The position numbers and the translations under genes are program-made. DNA of 64,000 nt. It comes from an uncultured Pelagibacteraceae bacterium. GTDB taxonomy: Bacteria > Pseudomonadota > Alphaproteobacteria > Pelagibacterales > Pelagibacteraceae. How positions within the stretch are numbered: the first letter of the stretch is position 1; every line of letters begins with the position of its first letter. Below, piece by piece: positions 52,682 to 63,631 of this stretch. Below the pieces are notes generated by a model, which did not search any database, had not been told where the DNA came from, and was given only the letters and a program-made list of their open reading frames with translations. The stretch is from assembly GCA_902589795.1 (NCBI GenBank), contig CACIUJ010000002.1, positions 1 to 64,000 on the forward strand, read 5' to 3'.

Positions 52682-53538
52682 TAAAAATTAATATTAATAG
52701 TTTGCCATCCATTTATTGTTTTGCGCATACCCCAAAAACCATTATAAGCAGACACTGGTTTTTTAAAAAAATTATAAACCGCAATACAAACACCAGGATG
52801 AAATTCTTTTTTTGTTTTTGGATCTATAACTAAATTAATTTCCTTATTTGTTTCAGCATAATCTATATCTATCTCGTGTCTTTGTAAGTCTAGATCATCA
52901 CCACAAAGAATTCCCCCTTCTTTCAATAACACTTCTGCATTTTTTAAATCTCTAATGACATTCGAATAATAATGAGAAGCATCTATAAAGGCTATATCAA
53001 AACTATTTTTTTCAAGAGTTGGAAGTATTACATCGCTCTCTCCTCTTATTGGCGTAACCATTTTTGAAATTCCTGCAGCAGAAATGTTATAATTAAAAAG
53101 TTTAAAAATTTTGTCATTTTCCAAAGCTTTGTCCATAATCATTGGAGCTTTATTAATCATATCTTTTTCGGGCTTTACATAAGAGCCCCAACGATCAACA
53201 CAAACAATTTTAAATTTTTGTCCACTGTCTTGTATTGCTTCGGCCCAAGCAGTAGCTGAATTTCCTGCGTAGGAACCGACTTCTAAAATTTTAAATTCTT
53301 GATTTTTGCTGCCCAATATTTCCTTTTTCACCAAACCTTGCATATAAGGTTTTCGTGTTGCCCATGTTTGCCTAGCCATTAAATAAAAACCAAAATAAGG
53401 TTTATTTTGAATTTTACAAAATAAATAAGGAAACAGACCTAAAAGACTTAAAATATTAATTAAAAATTTTGATTTTACAAATTTATAGAATAAAAATTTG
53501 TGATTTTTTTTTACATATGTAGTAAAATTTGCTTTCAT
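52681..53538 (-). CDS. Class I SAM-dependent methyltransferase
   Basis: FKILEVGSYAGNSATAWAEA, IVCVDRW, IAFIDASHYYSNVIRDL. Confidence 0.85.
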   Translation of the reverse strand: MKANFTTYVKKNHKFLFYKFVKSKFLINILSLLGLFPYLFCKIQNKPYFGFYLMARQTWATRKPYMQGLVKKEILGSKNQEFKILEVGSYAGNSATAWAEAIQDSGQKFKIVCVDRWGSYVKPEKDMINKAPMIMDKALENDKIFKLFNYNISAAGISKMVTPIRGESDVILPTLEKNSFDIAFIDASHYYSNVIRDLKNAEVLLKEGGILCGDDLDLQRHEIDIDYAETNKEINLVIDPKTKKEFHPGVCIAVYNFFKKPVSAYNGFWGMRKTINGWQTININF

Positions 53539-53558
53539 GACTTTTTTTATAATATATT

Positions 53559-55136
53559 ATGGTATACAATAGTAGAATGAAAAAAGAACCTTCAACATTA
53601 GAGTTAATTGAAAGAGGTTTTGCTCCTCAAAATGGAAAAATTGATATTTTGTTTATTTTTCCCCCAACAACATCAGAGGGAAGGGAAGCTTACCACCACA
53701 GAGCAATGATTCCCCTGGGCATAGCTAGTCTAGCTGGCTATTTAAGAGAGAAGGGATGTGGAGTTGGTGTATTGGATTGTCCAGGATTGAGGATACAATC
53801 GAATGAAATATTTAAAATAATAGAAGAAAAAAATCCATCAATAATAGCTTTTTCCACAACAACTTATACTTTAGACAGATGTGCTGAAATTGCTAAAAAA
53901 GTCAGAAAAAATTTTCCGAACAAATTAACACTTATAGGTGGATCGCATGCCAACGTAGCATCTATGGAGACAGCTAATACCTATGATTACTTTGATATCA
54001 TTTCATACGGGCTAGACGGAGAATATATTATTTATGATGTAGTAAAAAAATATTCTTTAAAAAAATTTAATAGAAATGAGTTTTTGAATGATGAAGAATT
54101 AATGAAAAGTATAAAAGGAATTATTTTCAAAGTAGAAAAGAAAATTGTGAGAAATGCACCAAGCGAAAGCATTAAGGACTTAGATGAGTTACCATTCCCG
54201 GCAAGAGATCTTTTTCCCCTGGAAAGATATAAGCCTTTAGAAAACCAATACAGAAAATTACCTGCCACCACTATGGTTGTTATTAGAGGTTGTCCCTATG
54301 TTTGTACATTTTGTGATCAAGCGCGCACAGGAGCCAGACGAAGGAGTCCAAAGAAGGTAGTTGAAGAAATGAAATATTGTGTCGAAAAACTGGGAGTTAA
54401 AGAAATAACTTTTTGGGATGACACACTAAGTTATCATAAAAAATGGATGAGAGAATTTCTAAATCTATTAATTAAAGAAAATTTAAATTTGAGTTGGTCT
54501 TGTTATGCCGCAGTTAATACAGTTGATAGAGAAATACTACAACTAATGGGTAAAGCAGGTTGTTGGAACATATTTTATGGTTTTGAAACAGCCGTTGATG
54601 TATTGGCAAAAAATATACTAACGAACAGAAAAAATACTAATCTAGAGAGAATGAAACAAGTAGCTAAATGGAGCAGAGAGGCTGGTATTGAAATAAGAGG
54701 TTCTTTTATGGTGGGAATGCCAGGTGAAACTCCAGAGTTGGCTAAACAAACTATTCAAAATGCAATTGAGATAGACCCAGATTACGCCCAGTTCTCGGTA
54801 GTTTGTCCTTTTCCTGGCACACAGTTGGCTAAAGAAATAAAGCAGGGAAAATGGGGGAAGTTTATATCAGAAGATCTGGAAGAATATAATACAATGAAAG
54901 TTACATGGCTACCTTTTGGCTACAATAGCCCCGAAGAGTTAGAAAACATGGAAAGATATGCTTATCGAAAATTTTATTTAAGACCAAGTTATATTTTAAG
55001 GAGAATAGCGAAAATTATAAAAACTGGAAGTATCACAGACTTAATGCGACATATTAAAGGAGCAATAGCTCTAGTGAAAGGTAGTTATCTAATTCCAATT
55101 AGTAAGAAAAAAGAGACTATAAAAATAAAATATTGA
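53559..55136 (+). CDS. Radical SAM protein with N-terminal B12-binding-like domain
   Basis: PLGIASLAGYLREKGCGV, LIGGSHANVAS; RGCPYVCTFCDQ CxxxCxxC motif. Confidence 0.9.
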   Translation: MVYNSRMKKEPSTLELIERGFAPQNGKIDILFIFPPTTSEGREAYHHRAMIPLGIASLAGYLREKGCGVGVLDCPGLRIQSNEIFKIIEEKNPSIIAFSTTTYTLDRCAEIAKKVRKNFPNKLTLIGGSHANVASMETANTYDYFDIISYGLDGEYIIYDVVKKYSLKKFNRNEFLNDEELMKSIKGIIFKVEKKIVRNAPSESIKDLDELPFPARDLFPLERYKPLENQYRKLPATTMVVIRGCPYVCTFCDQARTGARRRSPKKVVEEMKYCVEKLGVKEITFWDDTLSYHKKWMREFLNLLIKENLNLSWSCYAAVNTVDREILQLMGKAGCWNIFYGFETAVDVLAKNILTNRKNTNLERMKQVAKWSREAGIEIRGSFMVGMPGETPELAKQTIQNAIEIDPDYAQFSVVCPFPGTQLAKEIKQGKWGKFISEDLEEYNTMKVTWLPFGYNSPEELENMERYAYRKFYLRPSYILRRIAKIIKTGSITDLMRHIKGAIALVKGSYLIPISKKKETIKIKY

Positions 55137-56254
55137 AGATTCCATTTCTAAATACTGCGTACAGATTAATTTCCAGCGAGCACATGAAAAAAGTGCTTTA
55201 TCTTGGTAAATATAGATTGGCATTTAGCACGGCTAGAAATAGTTATTTTTTTGTTAAAGTTAAAATTATTTTTACAGCCTTTTACAAGGGCAAAATAACT
55301 TTGAGAAAAATTTGGAACGCCATAATTTGTAATTTAAGTTTTTATTTTAAAACACAAAAATCAGGAAAATCACCAATTATTGTGTCAGTTGATCTTTGGA
55401 ATGAATGCAATGAAAATTGCGTATTTTGTAGAGGCAGCGATGGTAAAATATATGATTTAAATTCAAGTAAAACAGATTCTTTTATTCCAAAGATCAAGTT
55501 AGATGTAAAATATTTTAAGCAGGTGGTGGAAGCATTTAAAAGAGATCTTTTAATGATTATTCCCTATGTTAATGGGGAACCATTAATGCATAAGGACATA
55601 TACGAGGCTATTGGTTATGCCAATAAAAACAGGCTTTTAACTTTAATAGCTAGTAACGGAATACTTTTAAATAGCAACAATTCAGATAAATTAATTGATG
55701 CTGGTTTAGATTTTTTAAAAGTACATATTAGTGGATTTACCAATCCAGTTCATAAAATACAACACAGAAAAGGTGATGTTAATTTAATTTTGAAGAATTT
55801 AGAAACTTTTAATAAAAAAAAATATGAAAAAAAATCAAACACATTGGTTATGCTTGATTATATTTTGTACAATCACAATAAACACGAAGTAGACTTAGCA
55901 AAAAAATTTGCGGACAATCTCGGGATACTTTTTAATGTAAGACCGGGCAATCCTAAATTCATGGAAGATTCTGAAAATGTTCAGAATACAGTTAGCTTTA
56001 ATTTTAGAAAAGCATGCGATTGGCCTTGGAAAGCTTTAACAATTGATTGCAATAGAAATATTAATCCATGTTGTGAATATTCAGTTTTTTCAAATAAAAC
56101 CCCTTATGAGCAGATTGAGGATTCCACCGACCTTAAACAGTTATGGACGGGACAAAATGTTGTCAATTTTAGAAAAGAACATGCAAAAAATGGAAGAGTT
56201 AATTTGGAGGTTTGTAAGAAATGTGATCGCGTTGGACTTGGATTTAAATATTGA
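55133..56254 (+). CDS. Radical SAM protein with SPASM-like C-terminus
   Basis: NECNENCVFCRG CxxxCxxC; C-terminal Cys cluster (CNRNINPCCEYS, CKKC); overlaps upstream gene by 4 bp. Confidence 0.85.
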   Translation: MKIPFLNTAYRLISSEHMKKVLYLGKYRLAFSTARNSYFFVKVKIIFTAFYKGKITLRKIWNAIICNLSFYFKTQKSGKSPIIVSVDLWNECNENCVFCRGSDGKIYDLNSSKTDSFIPKIKLDVKYFKQVVEAFKRDLLMIIPYVNGEPLMHKDIYEAIGYANKNRLLTLIASNGILLNSNNSDKLIDAGLDFLKVHISGFTNPVHKIQHRKGDVNLILKNLETFNKKKYEKKSNTLVMLDYILYNHNKHEVDLAKKFADNLGILFNVRPGNPKFMEDSENVQNTVSFNFRKACDWPWKALTIDCNRNINPCCEYSVFSNKTPYEQIEDSTDLKQLWTGQNVVNFRKEHAKNGRVNLEVCKKCDRVGLGFKY

Positions 56255-56263
56255 TTGTTAAAA

Positions 56264-57586
56264 TTATTTCTTCTCGCATTGAACAACTCCATCAATACCC
56301 ATTTTGACAACAGTTTCAGTGCCAATAGCGGGAGTTTCATCCATTTCTAAAATTTCAATTCTTTTTTCTAATATATTAAAATTACCTGAAGAAGAGCATA
56401 ACTCAGAAGCTTTTTTATCAAAATCGTTTTTTAGTTCGTCAATGAATTTTTTTGCTTTACCTGAAGTATTTTCATATTCACTAATTTTAACCCATTTCTT
56501 AGCTTTTAATTTTATGCTGTGCCTATTTTTTATTTTTGATTTATTTTCTTTAGTCTCAAGCAATGTACAAGCATTACTAGATCCCGATTGATCTATACAC
56601 AAACCATCTCCATAAGGTAAACCAGCTGCAAAACGACCTACATAAGTTTGACCATCGGAATAGGTTAAAGTTCCTTTTCCATGACGCTTTCCATCTTTCC
56701 ACTCACCAGCATACTTTGAACCATCGACATAAAAAAAGGTACCATCACCATCAGGTTTATCATTTTTAAATGTACCTGAATATTTTCTACCATCCTTCCA
56801 AGTTTTTGTTCCACTACCAGTAATTTTTCCTTCTTTCCACTCTCCATAGTATTTTGTTCCATCAGAATAAATAAAAGTTCCCTGTCCATGTCGTTTATCA
56901 TTTTGAAATGTTCCGCTGTATTTGGAGCCACCTGGATATAAGATCGTTCCATCAATAATTTTTCCATTTTCAAACTTTCCTATATATATAAAATCTTTTT
57001 CATTTGTATATGTGCCCACACAACCTGTCCAGGTTTTATAATTATTACCTTTACATTTAATATTTGTTTTTTGTTTAATCAAAATCTTTTTTTGAATTTT
57101 TAATATTTCCTCTTCCTCTTTATTAGTTTCAGCAACTTCAATTTTTTCTACATCCCAATCTGACTTTACCTCTTCACAATAACTTTGTTGTTTGGGCCCC
57201 ACTGGTCTAAAAATACCCAAACCAATTTCTTTTTTATAATTTTGTTTAACTACTGAATTAGAATTGGAATCTAGATAGTATATAAAAAAAGAATCATCAC
57301 TTTTTCCACTCTTAATTTTTTTACTGATAATTTTATCTTTTTGAATTGTTTCAATACCATCATCGAATTCTTGAAAGCTTCCATCTGCTGTTTCAAAATT
57401 TACTGTAATAGTTCTATTTTTGGTGTCTATTATATAATTTGCTATCAAAACATCTGTCAATTTACAATTTTTAAAATAATAAGATTCAGCATATGCCGCG
57501 TTTAGAAAAAAGAGAAAACCGAAAGATATTGCGATTATAATTTTTTTCATCAAATTCATTGCCTTAAAATTCGTGTAGTTTATCAT
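56264..57586 (-). CDS. MORN-repeat protein with signal peptide
   Basis: Tandem YxGxxxxGxxHGxGTxxYxDG units; N-terminal signal sequence. Confidence 0.9.
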   Translation of the reverse strand: MINYTNFKAMNLMKKIIIAISFGFLFFLNAAYAESYYFKNCKLTDVLIANYIIDTKNRTITVNFETADGSFQEFDDGIETIQKDKIISKKIKSGKSDDSFFIYYLDSNSNSVVKQNYKKEIGLGIFRPVGPKQQSYCEEVKSDWDVEKIEVAETNKEEEEILKIQKKILIKQKTNIKCKGNNYKTWTGCVGTYTNEKDFIYIGKFENGKIIDGTILYPGGSKYSGTFQNDKRHGQGTFIYSDGTKYYGEWKEGKITGSGTKTWKDGRKYSGTFKNDKPDGDGTFFYVDGSKYAGEWKDGKRHGKGTLTYSDGQTYVGRFAAGLPYGDGLCIDQSGSSNACTLLETKENKSKIKNRHSIKLKAKKWVKISEYENTSGKAKKFIDELKNDFDKKASELCSSSGNFNILEKRIEILEMDETPAIGTETVVKMGIDGVVQCEKK

Positions 57587-57689
57587 TTAAAAAGTCATAT
57601 TTCATCTTGACATATCTCTTCAAAATCTATTAAAGAAGCCCTATTGTAGATTTTCTACAGTATATTAATAACTAATAAGGAACGAGTAA

Positions 57690-57896
57690 ATGAGTCTTAA
57701 AGGTAAAGTAAAATGGTTCAATGGAAAAAAAGGTTATGGTTTCATTGAACGTGAAGACAAAGAAAAAGATGTTTTTGTTCATCATACTGCTGTAAAAGCG
57801 GCGGGTCTTAAGTATTTGAATGAAGGCGATGAATTAACATTTGAAGTTGAGAACGGCGAAAAAGGTCCTTCCGCAGTAAATCTGCAAAAAGCTTAA
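57690..57896 (+). CDS. Cold shock protein 1
   Basis: [30 protein letters not shown]. Confidence 0.96.
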   Translation: MSLKGKVKWFNGKKGYGFIEREDKEKDVFVHHTAVKAAGLKYLNEGDELTFEVENGEKGPSAVNLQKA

Positions 57897-57924
57897 TCGT
57901 ATTTCAATAAATTTCATAAAATTT

Positions 57925-57961
57925 GGGGCAGAGATTATAAATGAATAATTTGAACTGCCCC
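57925..57961 (+). promoter_or_regulatory. Hairpin between the two csp genes
   Basis: GGGGCAG...CTGCCCC, perfect 7-bp stem, flanked by AAATTT complementarity. Confidence 0.5.
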
Positions 57962-58022
57962 ATAAAATTTGTTGTTAGATTGGCTATCAATGAATTTAAA
58001 CTAAACAAAGAAAGGTAATAAC

Positions 58023-58226
58023 ATGAGTATCAAAGGTAAAGTAAAATGGTTTAACCCACAAAAGGGTTACGGTTTTATTGAACGAGACGACAAAGAAAAA
58101 GATGTTTTCGTTCATTCTTCTGCAGCGCAAGCAGCAAGCTTGGAGCTTAATGAAGGTGACCAATTAACATTTGATGTTGAGACAGGTCAAAAAGGTCCTT
58201 CCGCAGTTAACTTGCAAAAAGTTTAA
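58023..58226 (+). CDS. Cold shock protein 2
   Basis: [30 protein letters not shown]; close paralog of the upstream gene. Confidence 0.96.
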   Translation: MSIKGKVKWFNPQKGYGFIERDDKEKDVFVHSSAAQAASLELNEGDQLTFDVETGQKGPSAVNLQKV

Positions 58227-58240
58227 TTGCATACAATCTA

Positions 58241-58278
58241 TTGTTGCAAATTAGAAAAATTATGCTAATTTGCAGCAA
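58241..58278 (+). terminator. Stable stem-loop after csp2 (terminator-like, no clear U-tract)
   Basis: TTGTTGCAAATTAG...CTAATTTGCAGCAA, 14-bp stem with one G-U pair. Confidence 0.5.
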
Positions 58279-58410
58279 TGATTAAAAATTTAAAAATCAT
58301 AAAAATTCTAAATGCAAAACACCATTTTGCACATGCTAGGCTATTGCTTAGCTAAATCATTACATATTTAAAATATAAATTTATTAACAAATAATATAAA
58401 AAGGAGTTAT

Positions 58411-58487
58411 GCAGCAGTAGCTCAGTTGGTTAGAGCACTAGTTTGTGGAACTAGGGGTCGGTGGTTCGAATCCACCCTGCTGTACCA
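58411..58487 (+). tRNA. tRNA-His (GTG), CCA encoded, no genomic G-1
   Basis: GCAGCAG...CTGCTGTACCA; anticodon GTG in tttGTGga; A73; base before position 1 is T. Confidence 0.93.
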
Positions 58488-58492
58488 AAATA

Positions 58493-59827
58493 ATGAGTAA
58501 AGAAAAAAATCTTAAACCCTCTAAGGAATTACCTTTAGGTTTTGTAGATAGACAGGAAAAAGAATTATTAATCCGAGATTTTATAATTTCTAATATCAAA
58601 GAAGTTATGACTAAGTACGGATTTCAATATCTCGAGACACCAAGTTTTGAGTATACGGATAGTATTGGAAAATTTTTGCCTGACAAAGAAAGACCAGACC
58701 AAGGAGTGTTTTCTTTTAAAGATGAAAATAAATGGTTATCACTTCGATATGATCTTACTGCTCCTTTAGCAAGGTACGTTGCAAAAAATTACCTTGAGAT
58801 TCCCAAACCTTTTAAACGTTATCAACTAGGAACAGTATGGAGAAACGAAAAACCAGGACCCGGAAGATTTAGAGAGTTTTTACAATTCGATGCAGATTAC
58901 GTAGGAACAAAGAGTTTACAAGCTGATTCTGAACTTTGCGTATTAATATCTGAGATACTAGAAAAATGTGGACTAGATAAAAAAGATTATACTGTGAAAA
59001 TTTCTTCTAGAAAATTAACTGATAAACTCTTTGAGAAATTAAAAATTAAATCAAAAGAACAAATATCAACTATTTTACGTGCTCTTGATAAGATCGATAG
59101 ACTTGGATGGGAAGAGGCAAAGAAACTTCTTGGTGAAGGCAGAAAAGATAAATCTGGAGATTATACAAAGGGGGCAAATCTTAATAATGATCAGATAAAA
59201 ATAATTGAAAATGCTTTAAAAAGCAAAACACCTGACAGTGAAGACGTTTTAGAAATTATCAAAATATTAAAAGATTATAATTTTGAAAACTACAAATTTG
59301 ATCCATCGGTGATAAGAGGTTTAGAATATTATACAGGTCCTATTTTTGAGGTTAATTTAAATTTTGAAGTAAAGAATTTAAAAGGACAAACTATTCAATT
59401 TGGTTCAATAGGGGGAGGCGGAAGATACGATAATCTTGTAAGCAATTTTGGAAATTTTGATTGTCCTGCAACAGGAATATCAATCGGCCTTGATAGGCTG
59501 GTGTTTGCTTTAATGCAAAAAAAGGATTTTAAAACAAAGACTACTAAACCTGTAGTCATATGTGTTTTTGATAAAAACAAAAACAAAGAATATGTTGGGA
59601 TATTAAATAAACTCAGAACATCAAATATCAGTTCTGAGATTTATCCAGGCGAAGGTAAGTTAAAAAAACAAATGGAGTACGCAAACAAAATAGGTTCCCC
59701 AGCTGTTATTTTGTATGGCGATGATGAAATAAAATCTGGAAAAGTAACATTAAAAAATCTTGAAAGTGGTAAAGAAAGACTGATTAAAATTGAGGATCTA
59801 GTAAATGCAATCAAAGAAATACTCTGA
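58493..59827 (+). CDS. hisS: Histidyl-tRNA synthetase
   Basis: LSLRYDLTAPLARYVA, YQLGTVWRNEKPGPGRFREFLQFDAD; start moved to MSKEKNLKPSKE because the longer ORF begins in the tRNA. Confidence 0.93.
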   Translation: MSKEKNLKPSKELPLGFVDRQEKELLIRDFIISNIKEVMTKYGFQYLETPSFEYTDSIGKFLPDKERPDQGVFSFKDENKWLSLRYDLTAPLARYVAKNYLEIPKPFKRYQLGTVWRNEKPGPGRFREFLQFDADYVGTKSLQADSELCVLISEILEKCGLDKKDYTVKISSRKLTDKLFEKLKIKSKEQISTILRALDKIDRLGWEEAKKLLGEGRKDKSGDYTKGANLNNDQIKIIENALKSKTPDSEDVLEIIKILKDYNFENYKFDPSVIRGLEYYTGPIFEVNLNFEVKNLKGQTIQFGSIGGGGRYDNLVSNFGNFDCPATGISIGLDRLVFALMQKKDFKTKTTKPVVICVFDKNKNKEYVGILNKLRTSNISSEIYPGEGKLKKQMEYANKIGSPAVILYGDDEIKSGKVTLKNLESGKERLIKIEDLVNAIKEIL

Positions 59828-60851
59828 AAATATAATAAAAGTTTTTAAGAAAGATGGTTTCATTTTATCAGAACCAGACGTTCTTTTAGATTCAAATTAC
59901 ATTATTCAAAGATCAGGCGAGAATTTTAGAAAGTTAATGCTTACTTTCGAAGATGATACTGGGAAGAGCATGTGCTTACGACCAGATTTGACCATTGCTT
60001 CTTGTATAAAATATTTAAAAGATAACTCTAAAGTTAATTCGAAAATTTTTTATTCAGGACAAGCTTACAGAAGATCAAACAACTCAAAAGACAAAGTTGT
60101 CAATGATCAGCTAGGAATAGAGATTTTAGGCTCTAAAAATAAATCTAATGATGATTTAAAAGTTTTAAAAACAATTGCAAATTCAATTGAAAAAATAAAA
60201 ATAAAAAATACATCGATAAAAGTGAGTGATGTAAGTTTGTTTCAAAAGTTAATAGAGTCTTTGACAATTCCGGAGAGGTGGAAGATGAGACTCAAAAGGC
60301 ACTTTTGGAGACCTCAATATTTTGAAGATTTGCTTAAAAGGCTTGAAACCAACTCTGATGTAGATCCAACAGAAGTTGAGCTAGATAAAAAAAGATTTAC
60401 TGAAATGAAAAATTTTGATCAAAACAAAGAGATTGCAAGCCGCAAAGTTTCTGAAATTTTGACTAGATTTGATAGAAAAATAAAAGATCCAAGGTCTTTT
60501 GCAGAAAATAAAAAAATTGTAAAAATTATTAGAGAGTTTTTAAAAATTAATTGTCCAATTAGTCAATTGGATAAAATATTAAAAAATTTTGTTAAAAAAA
60601 ATAAATTAAGTAATAGTGTTTTCAACGATTTATCAACTATAAAGAATTTATCTAAGATAAATTCAAACACTAATTTTTCAACAAATTTTGGTAGAGATTT
60701 AGAATATTATACTGGAATAGTTTTTGAGATATACAACTCATCGAAAAAAGAAATTGCAAGAGGTGGAAGATATGATGGCTTATTAAAGAGTCTGGGGTCT
60801 AAAAAAAATATCTCAGCTGTCGGGGCTGCAATTAATTTAAATAATTTATAA
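59805..60851 (+). CDS. hisZ: ATP phosphoribosyltransferase regulatory subunit
   Basis: HisRS-like core without anticodon-binding domain; overlaps hisS, followed by short hisG. Confidence 0.88.
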   Translation: MQSKKYSENIIKVFKKDGFILSEPDVLLDSNYIIQRSGENFRKLMLTFEDDTGKSMCLRPDLTIASCIKYLKDNSKVNSKIFYSGQAYRRSNNSKDKVVNDQLGIEILGSKNKSNDDLKVLKTIANSIEKIKIKNTSIKVSDVSLFQKLIESLTIPERWKMRLKRHFWRPQYFEDLLKRLETNSDVDPTEVELDKKRFTEMKNFDQNKEIASRKVSEILTRFDRKIKDPRSFAENKKIVKIIREFLKINCPISQLDKILKNFVKKNKLSNSVFNDLSTIKNLSKINSNTNFSTNFGRDLEYYTGIVFEIYNSSKKEIARGGRYDGLLKSLGSKKNISAVGAAINLNNL

Positions 60852-60853
60852 AT

Positions 60854-61531
60854 ATGAAAAATTTAATAACTATAGGTTTGCCAAGCAAAGGAAGATTAAA
60901 AGAAGGATCAATAAGTTTCTTTAAAAAAAATAATTTTAAACTAACCTCCAATGGAGGTGAAAGAAATTATTTCGCACAAATAGAGAATTTACCTGATTCA
61001 AAAATTATTTATTTGCACGCTAAAGAAATAATCCAAAGACTTGGTGACGGGACAATTGACATGGGAATATCCGGTTTAGATTTATTAAAAGAATCTTCTA
61101 TTAATCTACAAAAAAAAATTGAAATTAAAAAAAAACTTGATTTTGGTGTAGCCGATGTAGTGGTTGCCATTCCTAATGACTGGATAGATGTTCAAACAAT
61201 AGCAGATTTAGAGGAAATTTCTTTTGTTTTTAGAGACAAAAAAAATACCAGGTTAAGAGTGGCAACAAAATATCCAAATTTAACTAATAATTTTCTGGTC
61301 TCAAAAGGAATTACCCAATATAAACTTGTATCAAGTCTTGGGGCAACAGAAACCTATCCATTCATTGGATCTTCTGAAATTATTACCGATATAACTTCAA
61401 CTGGAAAAACTTTAAAAGACAATAATCTTAGAGTTCTTAAGGATGGGTTTATTTTAAATTCTCAAGCCTGTTTATTGATTTCAAAAAAAAAGGCCGCAAC
61501 TTTGCGACCTTTTTTAAATTTATTAATTTAA
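60854..61531 (+). CDS. hisG: ATP phosphoribosyltransferase, short form
   Basis: LPSKGRLKEGSISFFKK, DMGISGLDLLKE, 225 aa. Confidence 0.93.
   Translation: MKNLITIGLPSKGRLKEGSISFFKKNNFKLTSNGGERNYFAQIENLPDSKIIYLHAKEIIQRLGDGTIDMGISGLDLLKESSINLQKKIEIKKKLDFGVADVVVAIPNDWIDVQTIADLEEISFVFRDKKNTRLRVATKYPNLTNNFLVSKGITQYKLVSSLGATETYPFIGSSEIITDITSTGKTLKDNNLRVLKDGFILNSQACLLISKKKAATLRPFLNLLI
61492..61513 (-). terminator. Bidirectional terminator-like stem overlapping the hisG 3' end
   Basis: Minus strand GGTCGCAA-AG-TTGCGGCC followed by TTTTTTTT, just downstream of groL; plus strand also followed by T6. Confidence 0.75.
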
Positions 61532-61535
61532 GTGG

Positions 61536-63486
<1,951 letters not shown>

Positions 63487-63631
63487 ACTAAAATTACTCC
63501 TAATTTTTTTAATAGCAGATATATAATGATGGATATTAATATTTCAATACCCTCATAATATTTGAAATTTATACCACAAATACAGCAAAAAGCTGTATTT
63601 TTCACCTTTCTTAAGCTAATCATTAGCTGTA

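Noticed and set aside
56665-56973. ORF overlapping the MORN gene in another frame
   Set aside because: Repetitive composition derives from the MORN repeats read out of frame.
58445-58492. Extended N-terminus of hisS (MELGVGGSNPPCCTKI)
   Set aside because: Translation of the tRNA-His gene; true start is MSKEKNLKPSKE at 58493.
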